A stretch of DNA of 64,000 nt from [Eubacterium] infirmum (GTDB lineage Bacteria; Bacillota; Clostridia; Peptostreptococcales; Anaerovoracaceae). Where the stretch lies: the NCBI GenBank assembly GCA_900450455.1, contig UGGN01000001.1, positions 868,001 to 932,000 of the forward strand. Reading direction: 5' to 3'. The notes beneath the pieces were generated by a model that was given only the letters and a program-made list of their open reading frames with translations, ran no database searches and was not told the DNA's origin. Position 1 is the stretch's first letter; each line of letters begins with the position of its first letter. The position numbers were made by a program, and so were the translations under genes. Below, one piece after another: positions 1-9,356 of the stretch.

Positions 1-1
1 T

Positions 2-1519
2 GCAAGTGCCAGAAATCATGCTGCTAACATTGCCAAGGATATGCAGGAATTTATCTCAAGACACACAACTGTGTCAACTGAGAGAACAATCCTCAGACTT
101 TTGGGAGTAGACGGCGTTGATGATGTTGACACTCCACTACCTAACGTCGTTGTAGATCAGCTTAAGGACGCAGGCGTTCTGTCGACAGGTGTGGCATATT
201 GGATTGGTAATGCAATAGTACAGACAGGTAAGGATCCTCAGACTATCGCTGAAGAGATGTCAGACGGCAAGCTGGATGTAACAAAGCTTCCTACTTGTAC
301 AGTTGAGGAGGCTGCTGCAGCGCTTCAGCCATCAATCAAAAAGACCTTCGAGAGAATCGATATGCAGAAGGCTAAGCGTCAGGAATATCTTGACAGAATC
401 GGTTCAGGTCCGGAGCCATATCTATACGTTATCGTAGCTACCGGTAATATCTATGAGGACGTTCTTCAGGCACAGGCTGCTGCCAGACAGGGTGCAGACA
501 TTATCGCTGTAATCAGAACAACAGCTCAGTCACTTCTCGACTACGTACCATACGGAGCAACAACTGAGGGATTCGGTGGAACATACGCTACACAGGAGAA
601 CTTCAGAATCATGAGAAAGGCTCTCGATGAGGTTGGAGAAGAGGTAGGAAGATATATTAGATTGTGTAACTACTCATCAGGTATGTGCATGCCGGAAATC
701 GCAGCTATGGGTGCACTTGAGAGACTTGATGTAATGCTTAACGACGCTATCTACGGTATCCTGTTCCGTGACATCAACATGCAGAGAACACTGGTTGACC
801 AGTTCATGTCCAGAGTTATCATCGGATACTGCGGAATAATCTTCAACTCAGGTGAGGATAACTATTTAACTACAGACGACGCTATCGAAGCGGCACATAC
901 GGTAACCGCATCACAGTTTATAAACGAACAGTTTGCTGTACTTGCAAACATTCCGGAAGAGCAGATGGGCCTCGGTCACGCATTCGAGATGGATCCTAAG
1001 ACAGAGAACGGATTCCTTCTTGAGCTTTCACAGGCTATCATGGCAAGAGAAATCTTCCCAAAGGCAAGACTTAAGTACATGCCACCAACAAAGTTCATGA
1101 CAGGTAACATCTTCATGGGTCACATCCAGGATGCTCTATTTAACTTAGTGGCAATTTGGTCCCACCAGTCACTGCTTCTACAGGGAATGCTTACAGAGGC
1201 TATTCATACACCTCATATGCACGATAGATACCTATCAATCGAAAATGCTCAGTACATCTTTAACAACTGTAAGGACATAGGTGAGGAAGTTGAGTTCAAG
1301 AAGGACGGAATTATCCAGACCCGTGCTCAGGAAGTTCTCAAGAAGGCTGACAAGCTACTTGCAGAAGTTGAACAGGAAGGACTTTTCACAACTATCGAAA
1401 AAGGTATCTTCGGTGGAGTTAAGCGTCCAAAAGACGGTGGACACGGTCTTGCGGGTGTAACAACAAGAGGTGAAAACTACTTCAACCCATTCATAGATTT
1501 ATTTATGGATCATGAGTAA
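2..1519 (+). CDS. kamD: Lysine 5,6-aminomutase alpha subunit (5' end cut by window)
   Basis: This is the large, substrate- and adenosylcobalamin-contacting subunit of D-lysine/L-beta-lysine 5,6-aminomutase, which moves the terminal amino group of (beta-)lysine to the neighbouring carbon in lysine fermentation. The frame is open from base 2 and reads ASARNHAANIAKDMQEF before the first visible Met at base 41. That Met is internal by comparison with KamD proteins of about 516 residues, so roughly the first 10-15 residues lie outside the window. The whole body is KamD-like, ending in a glycine-rich stretch and FNPFIDLFMDHE. kamE follows after 19 nt, giving the usual kamDE pair. Identification is by family recognition; the upstream kamA/kdd/kce genes are not visible here. 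Confidence 0.93.
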   Translation, partial: ASARNHAANIAKDMQEFISRHTTVSTERTILRLLGVDGVDDVDTPLPNVVVDQLKDAGVLSTGVAYWIGNAIVQTGKDPQTIAEEMSDGKLDVTKLPTCTVEEAAAALQPSIKKTFERIDMQKAKRQEYLDRIGSGPEPYLYVIVATGNIYEDVLQAQAAARQGADIIAVIRTTAQSLLDYVPYGATTEGFGGTYATQENFRIMRKALDEVGEEVGRYIRLCNYSSGMCMPEIAAMGALERLDVMLNDAIYGILFRDINMQRTLVDQFMSRVIIGYCGIIFNSGEDNYLTTDDAIEAAHTVTASQFINEQFAVLANIPEEQMGLGHAFEMDPKTENGFLLELSQAIMAREIFPKARLKYMPPTKFMTGNIFMGHIQDALFNLVAIWSHQSLLLQGMLTEAIHTPHMHDRYLSIENAQYIFNNCKDIGEEVEFKKDGIIQTRAQEVLKKADKLLAEVEQEGLFTTIEKGIFGGVKRPKDGGHGLAGVTTRGENYFNPFIDLFMDHE

Positions 1520-1538
1520 GGATAAGGAGGTAATGAAA

Positions 1539-2330
1539 ATGGCAGAAAACACAGTACAGACAACCGGTGATCTAACAAAGGTAAAGCCTTACGGTGATAC
1601 CCTAAACGACGGTAAAGTAGAAATGGCATTCACACTTCCTGTACCTTATGGTGAAGAAGCTGAGGAATGTGCAAAGCAGTACGTAAAGAAGCTGGGATTT
1701 GACGAACCTAGCGTAACATATTATCACGAACTTGCACCAGGGTTTACATTCTTTGTAGTTTACGGTGCAGCACAGCAGACAATTGACTACACAGCAATCA
1801 AGGTTCCTAAGGTTGAAGGTAATGTCTTTGACAGAGTTGAGTGTGGAGAGTGGATTGCAGAAAATATTGGAAGAGATATCGTGGTAGTTGGTGCATCGAT
1901 AGAGTCTGATGCTCACACAGTAGGTATCGACGCTATAATCCAGATGAAGGGCTTCCATGGACACTTCGGTCTTGAGAGATTCAAGAATGTTGTAGCATAC
2001 AACATGGGTTCACAGGTCCCTTGTGAAGAGCTTATCGCAAAGGCAAAGGAAGTAAACGCAGACGCAATTCTCGTTTCACAGACTGTAACTCAGAAGGATA
2101 TTCACATCATGAACCTAACAAAGATGATTGAGCTTGTTGAAGCTGAAGGACTCAGAGATAAAATCATCATGACATGCGGTGGTCCTCGTATTTCTCACGA
2201 ACTGGCACAGGAGCTTGGTTACGATGCCGGCTTCGGTCCTGGAAAGTATGCAGAGCATGTAATGTCCTACATCATGCAGGAAGTGGAGAAGAGAGGCTGG
2301 CAGGATAAGCCGGAGATTGCTTCCAGATAA
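1539..2330 (+). CDS. kamE: Lysine 5,6-aminomutase beta subunit, B12- and PLP-binding
   Basis: This is the beta subunit of lysine 5,6-aminomutase and carries the Rossmann-like cobalamin domain. The base-off B12 motif DAHTVG is at residues 124-129, so His126 would be the axial cobalt ligand. Lys137 (IIQMKGFHGH) matches the family lysine that forms the Schiff base with PLP, equivalent to Lys144 in the Clostridium sticklandii enzyme. The later MTCGGPRISHELAQELG and GFGPGKYAEHV segments also fit the B12 fold. An earlier ATG at 1512 overlaps kamD. The start at 1539 was chosen because AAGGAGG (1524-1530) sits 8 nt before it, giving 263 aa. A strong terminator follows, so kamE ends the transcript. 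Confidence 0.94.
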   Translation: MAENTVQTTGDLTKVKPYGDTLNDGKVEMAFTLPVPYGEEAEECAKQYVKKLGFDEPSVTYYHELAPGFTFFVVYGAAQQTIDYTAIKVPKVEGNVFDRVECGEWIAENIGRDIVVVGASIESDAHTVGIDAIIQMKGFHGHFGLERFKNVVAYNMGSQVPCEELIAKAKEVNADAILVSQTVTQKDIHIMNLTKMIELVEAEGLRDKIIMTCGGPRISHELAQELGYDAGFGPGKYAEHVMSYIMQEVEKRGWQDKPEIASR

Positions 2331-2375
2331 TTTAGTAATTTAAACCCTATAGTATAATTACATAAACCAAACAGC

Positions 2376-2410
2376 TATCCCGAGGTTTGTCCTCGGGATA
2401 TTGCTTTTTT
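2376..2410 (+). terminator. Intrinsic terminator after kamE
   Basis: A perfect 10-bp stem TATCCCGAGG/CCTCGGGATA with a 5-nt loop is followed by TTGC and six T. It separates the kamDE transcript from the transporter gene, which has its own promoter. Confidence 0.9.
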
Positions 2411-2541
2411 GATATATTGCGTATGTGACTTGAGCACTTCGTATATAGCTTTGATAAACTATGCAATTCAGTACGGATTTGCAATATGTTCATTACACTT
2501 TATCATCAAGTAAATGTAAAAGTTTCAAATAAGGGAAAATC

Positions 2542-2570
2542 TTGACTATGCAAAATTGTGGGAATATAAT
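2542..2570 (+). promoter_or_regulatory. Sigma-A promoter for atoE
   Basis: TTGACT (2542-2547), a 17-bp spacer and TATAAT (2565-2570) lie 50 bp before the atoE start. The match is near consensus. No operator-like repeat was seen around it. Confidence 0.8.
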
Positions 2571-2619
2571 TTAATTGTAATTGTTTTTTAATCTAATTCT
2601 TAAAACACAGGAGGACAAG

Positions 2620-3987
2620 ATGTTTAAGAAATTTACCAACGGATGTGTACACCTGGTAAATAGATTCCTACCAGATCCATTTATCTTCTGTATTGTCCTA
2701 ACTATTATTGTTTTTGTAGCAGCTATTCCTGCGACCGGAGCTACTCCGTTTCAGGTGCTTGAACTTGGATGGGGTGCCGGTGTTTGGAATCTGCTCGCAT
2801 TCTCAATGCAGATGGCTTTGGTTCTCGTACTCGGTAGCGCGCTTGCAAATGCACCTGTAGTTAAAAAAATCGTTGCAACTATCGCAAGCATAGCAAAGTC
2901 ACCTGCACAGGGTATCGTAGTCGTAACTTTCTTTTCGATTATCGCTTGCTGGATCAACTGGGGATTCGGACTTGTAGTAGGAGCTATCCTGGCAAAGGAG
3001 ATAGCAAGACAGGTCAAAGGTGTAGACTATAGACTTTTAATAGCTTCGGCTTATTCAGGATTCGTTATCTGGCATGCCGGGTTCTCAGGATCTATTCCTC
3101 TAGCTCTTGCTACACCGGGAAAAGATGCTCTCAAACTGGCTACAGGCGGAGCTGTTTCTGAAGCTATCTCGACATCACAGACAATTTTTGCACCTTATAA
3201 CCTAATCATGGTAGGTATAATTCTACTTTGCCTGCCTTTCATCAATGCAAAGATGCATCCGTCTCCTGACGAGACAATCGCTGTTGACCCTAATCTGCTT
3301 GTAGATGATGTAACAGTATTCAAGAAGCCTGAGACACCGGCCGAGAAGATTGAGCAGAGCATCATTCCTTCAGTTATCATAGTTATTGCAGGAATTGTTT
3401 ATCTGGCACTTTACTTTGCACACAACGGTTTCAATATCACGCTTAACACTGTAAACTTTATATTCCTGATTCTAGGTATTGCTTGCCATAAGACTCCAAT
3501 AGCCTATGTTAAAGCAATCACCACTGCAACAGAGGGCTCGGCAGGAATAATCCTCCAGTTCCCGTTCTATGCAGGAATTATGGGAATGATGGTATTTAAG
3601 CTTGCTGAAGGCGGAACAGGGCAGTCACTTGCTTCAGTTATCAGTAACTTCTTTGTTTCAATTGCCACAGAGGTTACCTTCCCATTGTTTACGTTCCTGT
3701 CAGCAGGTATAGTTAACTTCTTTGTTCCATCCGGTGGCGGACAGTGGGCTGTTCAGGGTCCTATCATGATGCCTGCGGGCAAGGCTCTTGGAGTAGATCC
3801 TGCTATAACAGGTATGGCTATCGCATGGGGTGATGCTTGGACGAATATGATTCAACCGTTTTGGGCACTTCCTGCATTAGGAATTGCAGGACTGTCAGCG
3901 CGTGATATCATGGGATATTGCATAATTACTCTACTATTTACAGCGCTTGTAGTGTGCGGTGGATTCCTAATTATAGGACTGTTATAG
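2620..3987 (+). CDS. atoE: AtoE-family short-chain fatty acid transporter
   Basis: This is a polytopic membrane protein of 455 aa of the AtoE / short-chain fatty acid transporter family. About 11-12 hydrophobic segments run along the whole length. Family-type motifs include FLPDPFIFCIVLT near the N-terminus, WINWGFGLVVGAILAKE in the middle and FFVPSGGGQWAVQGP plus AWGDAWTNMIQPFWALP near the C-terminus. The start at 2620 is set by AGGAGG 6 nt upstream; the frame is open further upstream but without a ribosome site. It lies between kamDE and atoDA, so it probably moves short-chain acids made or used in lysine fermentation (butyrate, acetate, acetoacetate). The direction of transport cannot be read from sequence. 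Confidence 0.87.
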   Translation: MFKKFTNGCVHLVNRFLPDPFIFCIVLTIIVFVAAIPATGATPFQVLELGWGAGVWNLLAFSMQMALVLVLGSALANAPVVKKIVATIASIAKSPAQGIVVVTFFSIIACWINWGFGLVVGAILAKEIARQVKGVDYRLLIASAYSGFVIWHAGFSGSIPLALATPGKDALKLATGGAVSEAISTSQTIFAPYNLIMVGIILLCLPFINAKMHPSPDETIAVDPNLLVDDVTVFKKPETPAEKIEQSIIPSVIIVIAGIVYLALYFAHNGFNITLNTVNFIFLILGIACHKTPIAYVKAITTATEGSAGIILQFPFYAGIMGMMVFKLAEGGTGQSLASVISNFFVSIATEVTFPLFTFLSAGIVNFFVPSGGGQWAVQGPIMMPAGKALGVDPAITGMAIAWGDAWTNMIQPFWALPALGIAGLSARDIMGYCIITLLFTALVVCGGFLIIGLL

Positions 3988-4045
3988 TCTAATGATTTTC
4001 ATCACAAAATAGAACATAAATATTGGCCACAATCCGTGAACTTCA

Positions 4046-4074
4046 TTGAATTGTAGCTGATTTTATGCTATAAT
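4046..4074 (+). promoter_or_regulatory. Sigma-A promoter for atoDA
   Basis: TTGAAT (4046-4051), a 17-bp spacer and TATAAT (4069-4074) lie 37 bp before the atoD ATG. The CoA-transferase pair therefore appears to be transcribed separately from atoE. Confidence 0.75.
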
Positions 4075-4111
4075 ATTCGGAGTAAACATTATAAAGAAAG
4101 GTGATTTAGAA

Positions 4112-4837
4112 ATGTCAATTAACAAAGTAATAACTGCTGACGAAGCGGTAGCCGGAATTAAAGACGGTATGACTATTATGGTTGGCGGATTCCTGGGAAC
4201 CGGTTCACCTGAGATACTTATGGATGCACTCGTAAGGAAGGGTGTTAAGCATCTTACAGTAATCGGAAACGATGGAGGTCTTGCAGAGGGACAGCCGGCA
4301 AACGGACCGGGTAAGACACCAAGAGGAATAGGCAAGCTGTTGGAACACAATATGGTTGACCATATCATAGCTTCGCACCTTGGCGTTAACCCAAGACTTA
4401 ACGAGCAGTTCGCAGCAGGAACTCTAACCTATACACTTGTTCCACAGGGAACGCTTGCTGAGAAGATAAGAGCAGCCAACTTCGGTCTTGGCGGCGTACT
4501 TACACCAACAGGTCTGGGTACACCTATGGAGACGGAGAAGGACGAACTCGGCAGAGATAAGATGGTAGTTGAGATCGACGGGAAGAAATATCTTTTGGAG
4601 AGACCTCTTCATGCAGATTATGCGCTATGCAGAGCTTCCGTGTGCGATAGATTCGGTAACTTTGTGTGCAACAAGGCAACAAAGAATTACAACTATGTAA
4701 TGGCAGGAGCTGCTGATAAGGTAATCGTAGCAACAGAAAAGCTTGTTGAGATCGGAGAAGTAGATCCTGATACATTCCAGGCTTCCGGTGTTCCGGTTGA
4801 TTATGTAGTGGAAGGAGAACCAAAATGGCAGATATAA
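4112..4837 (+). CDS. atoD: Butyrate/acetoacetate CoA-transferase subunit alpha
   Basis: This is the alpha subunit (241 aa) of a class I 3-oxoacid/short-chain CoA-transferase that exchanges CoA between acetoacetyl-CoA or butyryl-CoA and free acids. The N-terminal half has the glycine-rich family segment MVGGFLGTGSPEILMDAL and TVIGNDGG. The C-terminal half has YLLERPLHADYAL and VCDRFGN, typical of AtoD/CtfA proteins. AAAGGTGA precedes the ATG by 8 nt. The end overlaps atoA by 13 nt, indicating translational coupling into a heteromeric enzyme. In lysine fermentation this enzyme transfers CoA from butyryl-CoA to acetoacetate. That role is inferred from the kam neighbourhood; substrate preference cannot be read from sequence. 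Confidence 0.9.
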   Translation: MSINKVITADEAVAGIKDGMTIMVGGFLGTGSPEILMDALVRKGVKHLTVIGNDGGLAEGQPANGPGKTPRGIGKLLEHNMVDHIIASHLGVNPRLNEQFAAGTLTYTLVPQGTLAEKIRAANFGLGGVLTPTGLGTPMETEKDELGRDKMVVEIDGKKYLLERPLHADYALCRASVCDRFGNFVCNKATKNYNYVMAGAADKVIVATEKLVEIGEVDPDTFQASGVPVDYVVEGEPKWQI

Positions 4838-5484
4838 AAGCAAGAATTGCTAAGAGAGTAGCAAAAGAACTTCACGATGGAGATGTTGTAAACCTCGGTA
4901 TCGGTCTTCCAACAATGGTTCCACAGTTCGTACCCGAGGATGTTACAGTAACTCTTCATTCAGAGAACGGATTCGCAGGACTTAACTCAGTTGTAGAAGA
5001 TGTTGCAGAAGCGGATGTTGATAACATCGACTCAGGTGGAACATATGTAACAGTAGTTCCATGGGTAAGCTATTTTGATTCTGCGACAAGCTTCGGAATC
5101 ATACGTGGCGGACATGTTGACGCTACAGTGCTTGGGGCTATGCAGGTAGCACCTAACGGAGACTTGGCAAACTGGATCATTCCGGGCAAGAAGGTTGCAG
5201 GAATGGGCGGAGCTATGGATCTTGTAGTAGGAGCTAAGAAGGTTATCATTGCGATGACACATACTCAGAAGGGTAATCACAAGATTCTTGAGAAGTGTAC
5301 ACTTCCACTCACAGCTGAGAAGGTAGTTGACATGATAATCACAGAGATGGGTGTTATGGAGGTTAGACCGGAAGGACTCGTAGTAACAGAGCTTCACCCT
5401 GACTTCACTAAGGAAGATATTCAGGCTGCAACAGGTTGCAAGCTTATCTTCGCACCTGATATGAAGGCGATGGAAGAAGAGTAA
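4825..5484 (+). CDS. atoA: Butyrate/acetoacetate CoA-transferase subunit beta
   Basis: This is the beta subunit (219 aa) of the AtoDA/CtfAB-type CoA-transferase. It carries the catalytic glutamate in the SENGFAGL segment (about residues 48-55) that forms the glutamyl-CoA thioester. Other family segments are VNLGIGLPTMVP, RGGHVDATVLGAMQV and GMGGAMDLVVGAKKVI. GGAGAACC serves as its ribosome site inside the atoD coding end, and the two genes overlap by 13 nt. A terminator follows, so atoDA is a two-gene unit. It probably completes the butyrate-forming branch of lysine fermentation begun by kamDE. Confidence 0.91.
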   Translation: MADIKARIAKRVAKELHDGDVVNLGIGLPTMVPQFVPEDVTVTLHSENGFAGLNSVVEDVAEADVDNIDSGGTYVTVVPWVSYFDSATSFGIIRGGHVDATVLGAMQVAPNGDLANWIIPGKKVAGMGGAMDLVVGAKKVIIAMTHTQKGNHKILEKCTLPLTAEKVVDMIITEMGVMEVRPEGLVVTELHPDFTKEDIQAATGCKLIFAPDMKAMEEE

Positions 5485-5525
5485 AACACCTTTTTCAGAT
5501 AACAGCATATATGATTTATTGAAAT

Positions 5526-5572
5526 AATCGGCATACTTTAACAACAAGTTCAAGCGTGCCGATTTTTATTTT
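5526..5572 (+). terminator. Intrinsic terminator after atoA
   Basis: The stem AATCGGCA (5526-5533)/TGCCGATT (5557-5564) closes a long loop and is followed by a T-rich tract. It lies 40 nt after the atoA stop. Confidence 0.78.
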
Positions 5573-5656
5573 TCGTACTAAAAACATTTATCTTTTTTGA
5601 TAAAAAGGTATATTTAAAAAAACATGGTTAGTGAAAACTAATCTTTATCTGACTTG

Positions 5657-5685
5657 TTGACTTTGATTGAATCAAAGAGTAATAT
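5657..5685 (+). promoter_or_regulatory. PFOR promoter with palindrome between -35 and -10
   Basis: TTGACT (5657-5662), a 17-bp spacer and TAATAT (5680-5685) precede the PFOR gene. A perfect inverted repeat CTTTGAT-TGA-ATCAAAG (5661-5677) fills the spacer, a place where a bound repressor would block RNA polymerase. A second short repeat, TTAGT-N4-ACTAA, lies just upstream near 5627-5640. The regulator is unknown. Confidence 0.6.
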
Positions 5686-5747
5686 AAAAGTGTATACAAA
5701 GTTAATTGTATTATAGTGTTTATATAATTTAGGAGGGAGATATCCAC

Positions 5748-8700
5748 ATGAGAAAATTAAAGACAATGGATGGTAACACAGCTGCTGCTCACGTTGCGTA
5801 CGCGTTTACAGAAGTTGCTGCTATCTATCCTATTACTCCATCTTCACCTATGGCAGAAAGTATGGATGAGTGGGTTTCTGATGCAAGAGAGAACATCTTT
5901 GGTGAGAAGGTGCATATCGTTGAGATGCAGTCAGAAGGTGGTGCAGCAGGTGCCGTTCACGGTGCAGTTGCAGCAGGTTCTTACACAACAACATTCACCG
6001 CTTCACAGGGACTTTTGCTCATGATTCCAAACATGTACAAGCTTGCAGGTGAGCATACTCCTGCAGTATTCCATGTATCAGCAAGAGCTCTTGCAACACA
6101 TGCTCTGTCAATTTTTGGTGACCAGGCAGACGTTATGGCAGTACGTCAGACAGGTTTCGTACTACTCGCATCAAACAGTGTACAGCAGGTAATGGATCTT
6201 GCTGCTGTTGCTCATCTTGCAGCAATAGGCGGAAGACTTCCTGTTCTTCACTTCTTCGATGGTTTCAGAACATCACATGAGAACCAGAAGATAGAGATGT
6301 GGGATTACGATGAACTGAAATCAATGGTAGATTGGGATGCGGTTAAGCGTTATAGAGCAGAGGCACTTCATCCTGCACATCCACACAGCATGGGTCCTGC
6401 TGAGCAGCCTGAGACATACTTCCAGCACAGGGAAGCAAGCAATGGCCTTTATGAGGACACACCTGCTATCGTAGAGAAGTATATGAACATGGTGAACGAG
6501 AAACTAGGAACAGACTACAAGTTGTTCAATTACTATGGTGCACCTGATGCAACAGAGATACTCGTAGCTATGGGTTCAGTTTGCGATGCTGCAGAAGAAG
6601 TAGTGGATATGCTTACAGCAGAGGGCAAGAAGGTTGGTATTGTAGAGGTTCATCTATACAGACCTTTCTCAGCTAAGCACCTTCTCTCAGTAATGCCTGA
6701 GACAGTTAAGAAGATTGCAGTTCTTGACAGAACTAAGGAACCGGGTGCAATAGGAGAGCCTCTATATCTTGATATGGTTGGAGCTCTCAAGGGAACTAAG
6801 TTCGAAAACTGCGTAATTACACATGGTCGTTATGGACTTGGATCAAAGGACGTTCAGCCTGGAGATATCCTTGCTGCATACGAGAACCTATGGGCAGATA
6901 ACAGAAAAGAAGAGTTCACATTGTCAATCAACGACGATGTTACACATCTATCACTAACACCATCACGCTATCCTGATACAGTACCTGAAGGAACTGTTGC
7001 ATGTAAGTTCTGGGGACTTGGTGCAGACGGTACAGTAGGTGCTAACAAGAACAGCGTAAAGATTATCGGTGACCACACAGATAAGAAGGTACAGGCTTAC
7101 TTCCAGTATGACTCCAAGAAGTCAGGCGGTGTAACAATTTCTCACCTTCGTTTCGGTGACAAGCCAATTAAGTCAACTTACTATGTAAAGCAGGCTAACT
7201 TTGTTGCATGTCATAACGAAGCGTATGTAAATCTTTACAAGATGGTTGAGGACGTTAAACCGGGCGGGAGCTTCCTGCTAAACTGCACATGGTCAGATGC
7301 TGAGCTTGATTCACATCTTCCTGCTTCAATGAAGAAGTATATCGCAGATAATAATATCAACTTCTACACATGTGATGCAGTTTCAATTGCTAAGGAAATC
7401 GGTCTTGGTGCAAGAAGAACAAACTCAGTACTTCAGGCAGCATTCTTCAAGATTGCTAATATCATTCCTATCGAAGAAGCAACAAACTATATGAAGGATG
7501 CTATCAGAAAGACATATGGTAAGAAGGGTGAGAACATCGTAAATATGAACATTGCTGCTGTTGATGCAGGAATCGAAAGAGTTCATAAGGTTGACGTACC
7601 TGCAGCATGGTCAACATGCGGTGCTGATGTTGCACCTATCCCATTTGTTGGACGCGATCAGATTCAGACGGATTACCTCAACAAGGTTCTATACCCATAT
7701 GCACACATGGATGGAGATTCAATTCCTGTATCGACATTCCTCGACACACCTACGGGTCTTGTGCCTAACGGAACAGCTGCATTTGAGAAGAGAGGTATAG
7801 CAACAGATATTCCTGTATGGAACAAGGATAACTGTATTCAGTGTAACCAGTGTGCATACGTATGTCCTCACGGTGTAATCAGACCTTTCGTAATCGAAGG
7901 CGAAGCTGAGATTGCAGGAACAAAGGGCGACTATGCCGAGTTTAAGGGTGGCAAGGACGAGAACAAGAAGTACACAATGGGTATTTCAGCACTAGACTGC
8001 ACAGGATGCGGATCGTGTGCTCAGACATGTCCTGCTCCTAACAAGGCACTCGTTATGGAAGCCGTAAACGACAAGAACGTTTCAACTGCACAGGAGAAGT
8101 ACGACCACCTATTCAAAAACGTTACACCTAAGGAAGTTCCATTCAAGGAGAATACAGTTAAGGGTGTTGAATTCAAGCAGCCACTTCTCGAGTTCTCAGG
8201 AGCTTGTCCTGGATGCGGAGAAACTCCATATGCTAAGCTGATAACACAGCTGTTCGGTGACAGAATGTTCATTGCAAATGCTACAGGATGTTCATCAATT
8301 TGGGGTAACTCACTTCCAAGTGCACCTTACACAGTAAACGCAGAGGGAAGAGGACCTGCATGGGCTAACTCCCTGTTCGAAGATAACGCTGAATTCGGTT
8401 TCGGTATGGCGGTTTCAATGAAGGCTCGTCGTAACGAACTTAAGACAGTAGTTGAGAGACTGGCTGCAGAGCTCGGCGATGTTGCAACAGCTTGGGTTGA
8501 TGCAATGGATGACGCAGAGGGCGCAGAGACAACAGGCAAAGCACTTCTTGCAGCATGCGAAAAGATTGCAGCAAGCAACGAAGATGCTCAGTACGTTGTA
8601 GATAACAAAGAAATGCTGATCAAGCCATCAATGTGGATCTTCGGTGGTGACGGATGGGCATACGATATCGGTTACGGCGGTGTAGACCACGTTCTTGCAA

Positions 8701-9287
8701 GTGGAGAGAATATCAATATCATGGTATTTGATACTGAGGTTTATTCAAACACAGGCGGACAGTCATCAAAGTCAACACCACTTGGTGCTGTAGCTAAGTT
8801 CGCGGCTTCAGGTAAAGCAGTGAAGAAGAAGGATATGGTTCAGATTGCTATGGCATACGGTTACATCTATGTAGCTCAGATTGCTATGGGTGCAAGCCAA
8901 AAGCAGACTCTCGATGCAATCAGAGAGGCTGAGGCTTATAATGGACCATCCCTAATCATCGCATATGCTCCATGTATCAACCACGGTCTAAAGAAGGGAA
9001 TGAACAAGGCGCAGGATGAGATGAAGCATGCTGTAAACTCAGGTTACTGGAACCTAATCAGATTCAATCCTGATTTGGCTAAGGAAGGTAAGAATCCACT
9101 GATCATCGACAGCAAGCCTGCTACAGAAAACTACAGAGACTTCATCATGGGTGAAGTTCGCTACAATTCTCTAACAAAGAGATTCCCGGAAAGAGCCGAA
9201 AAGCTATTCGATGAGGCTGAGAAGCTCGCAAATGAAAGATACGAACACTTCCAGGCACTAAAGGAAAGCTTTGAACCTGAGAAATAA
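5748..9287 (+). CDS. nifJ: Pyruvate:ferredoxin (flavodoxin) oxidoreductase, single chain
   Basis: This 1,179-aa enzyme oxidises pyruvate to acetyl-CoA and CO2 with ferredoxin as acceptor, the central anaerobic pyruvate step. All homodimeric PFOR domains are present in order. The N-terminal pyrimidine-binding domain reads AAHVAYAFTEVAAIYPITP. Two ferredoxin-like [4Fe-4S] motifs follow, CIQCNQCAYVCPHG near residue 696 and CTGCGSCAQTCPAPNKAL near 751. GACPGCGET supplies cysteines for the proximal cluster, and the TPP site GGDGWAYDIGYGG comes with VYSNTGGQSSKSTP near residues 965-1010. Length matches the family. AGGAGGGA precedes the start. It stands alone between terminators and has a promoter with an operator-like palindrome. 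Such enzymes are also called PorA or PFOR. Confidence 0.97.
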   Translation: MRKLKTMDGNTAAAHVAYAFTEVAAIYPITPSSPMAESMDEWVSDARENIFGEKVHIVEMQSEGGAAGAVHGAVAAGSYTTTFTASQGLLLMIPNMYKLAGEHTPAVFHVSARALATHALSIFGDQADVMAVRQTGFVLLASNSVQQVMDLAAVAHLAAIGGRLPVLHFFDGFRTSHENQKIEMWDYDELKSMVDWDAVKRYRAEALHPAHPHSMGPAEQPETYFQHREASNGLYEDTPAIVEKYMNMVNEKLGTDYKLFNYYGAPDATEILVAMGSVCDAAEEVVDMLTAEGKKVGIVEVHLYRPFSAKHLLSVMPETVKKIAVLDRTKEPGAIGEPLYLDMVGALKGTKFENCVITHGRYGLGSKDVQPGDILAAYENLWADNRKEEFTLSINDDVTHLSLTPSRYPDTVPEGTVACKFWGLGADGTVGANKNSVKIIGDHTDKKVQAYFQYDSKKSGGVTISHLRFGDKPIKSTYYVKQANFVACHNEAYVNLYKMVEDVKPGGSFLLNCTWSDAELDSHLPASMKKYIADNNINFYTCDAVSIAKEIGLGARRTNSVLQAAFFKIANIIPIEEATNYMKDAIRKTYGKKGENIVNMNIAAVDAGIERVHKVDVPAAWSTCGADVAPIPFVGRDQIQTDYLNKVLYPYAHMDGDSIPVSTFLDTPTGLVPNGTAAFEKRGIATDIPVWNKDNCIQCNQCAYVCPHGVIRPFVIEGEAEIAGTKGDYAEFKGGKDENKKYTMGISALDCTGCGSCAQTCPAPNKALVMEAVNDKNVSTAQEKYDHLFKNVTPKEVPFKENTVKGVEFKQPLLEFSGACPGCGETPYAKLITQLFGDRMFIANATGCSSIWGNSLPSAPYTVNAEGRGPAWANSLFEDNAEFGFGMAVSMKARRNELKTVVERLAAELGDVATAWVDAMDDAEGAETTGKALLAACEKIAASNEDAQYVVDNKEMLIKPSMWIFGGDGWAYDIGYGGVDHVLASGENINIMVFDTEVYSNTGGQSSKSTPLGAVAKFAASGKAVKKKDMVQIAMAYGYIYVAQIAMGASQKQTLDAIREAEAYNGPSLIIAYAPCINHGLKKGMNKAQDEMKHAVNSGYWNLIRFNPDLAKEGKNPLIIDSKPATENYRDFIMGEVRYNSLTKRFPERAEKLFDEAEKLANERYEHFQALKESFEPEK

Positions 9288-9321
9288 ACTCAGATAAGAG
9301 GCTTACTAATAGCAAAATAAC

Positions 9322-9356
9322 AAAGGCTCCGCAGTTGCGGAGCTTTTGTATTTTTT
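9322..9356 (+). terminator. Intrinsic terminator after PFOR
   Basis: The stem GCTCCGC/GCGGAGC with a 4-nt loop is flanked by AAAG and CTTTT and followed by TGTATTTTTT. It starts 35 nt after the PFOR stop. Confidence 0.88.

Noticed and set aside
5723..5728. TATAAT as the PFOR -10 box
   Set aside because: A start 6-7 nt downstream would cut into the ribosome site at 5731, so the promoter at 5657-5685 is preferred.
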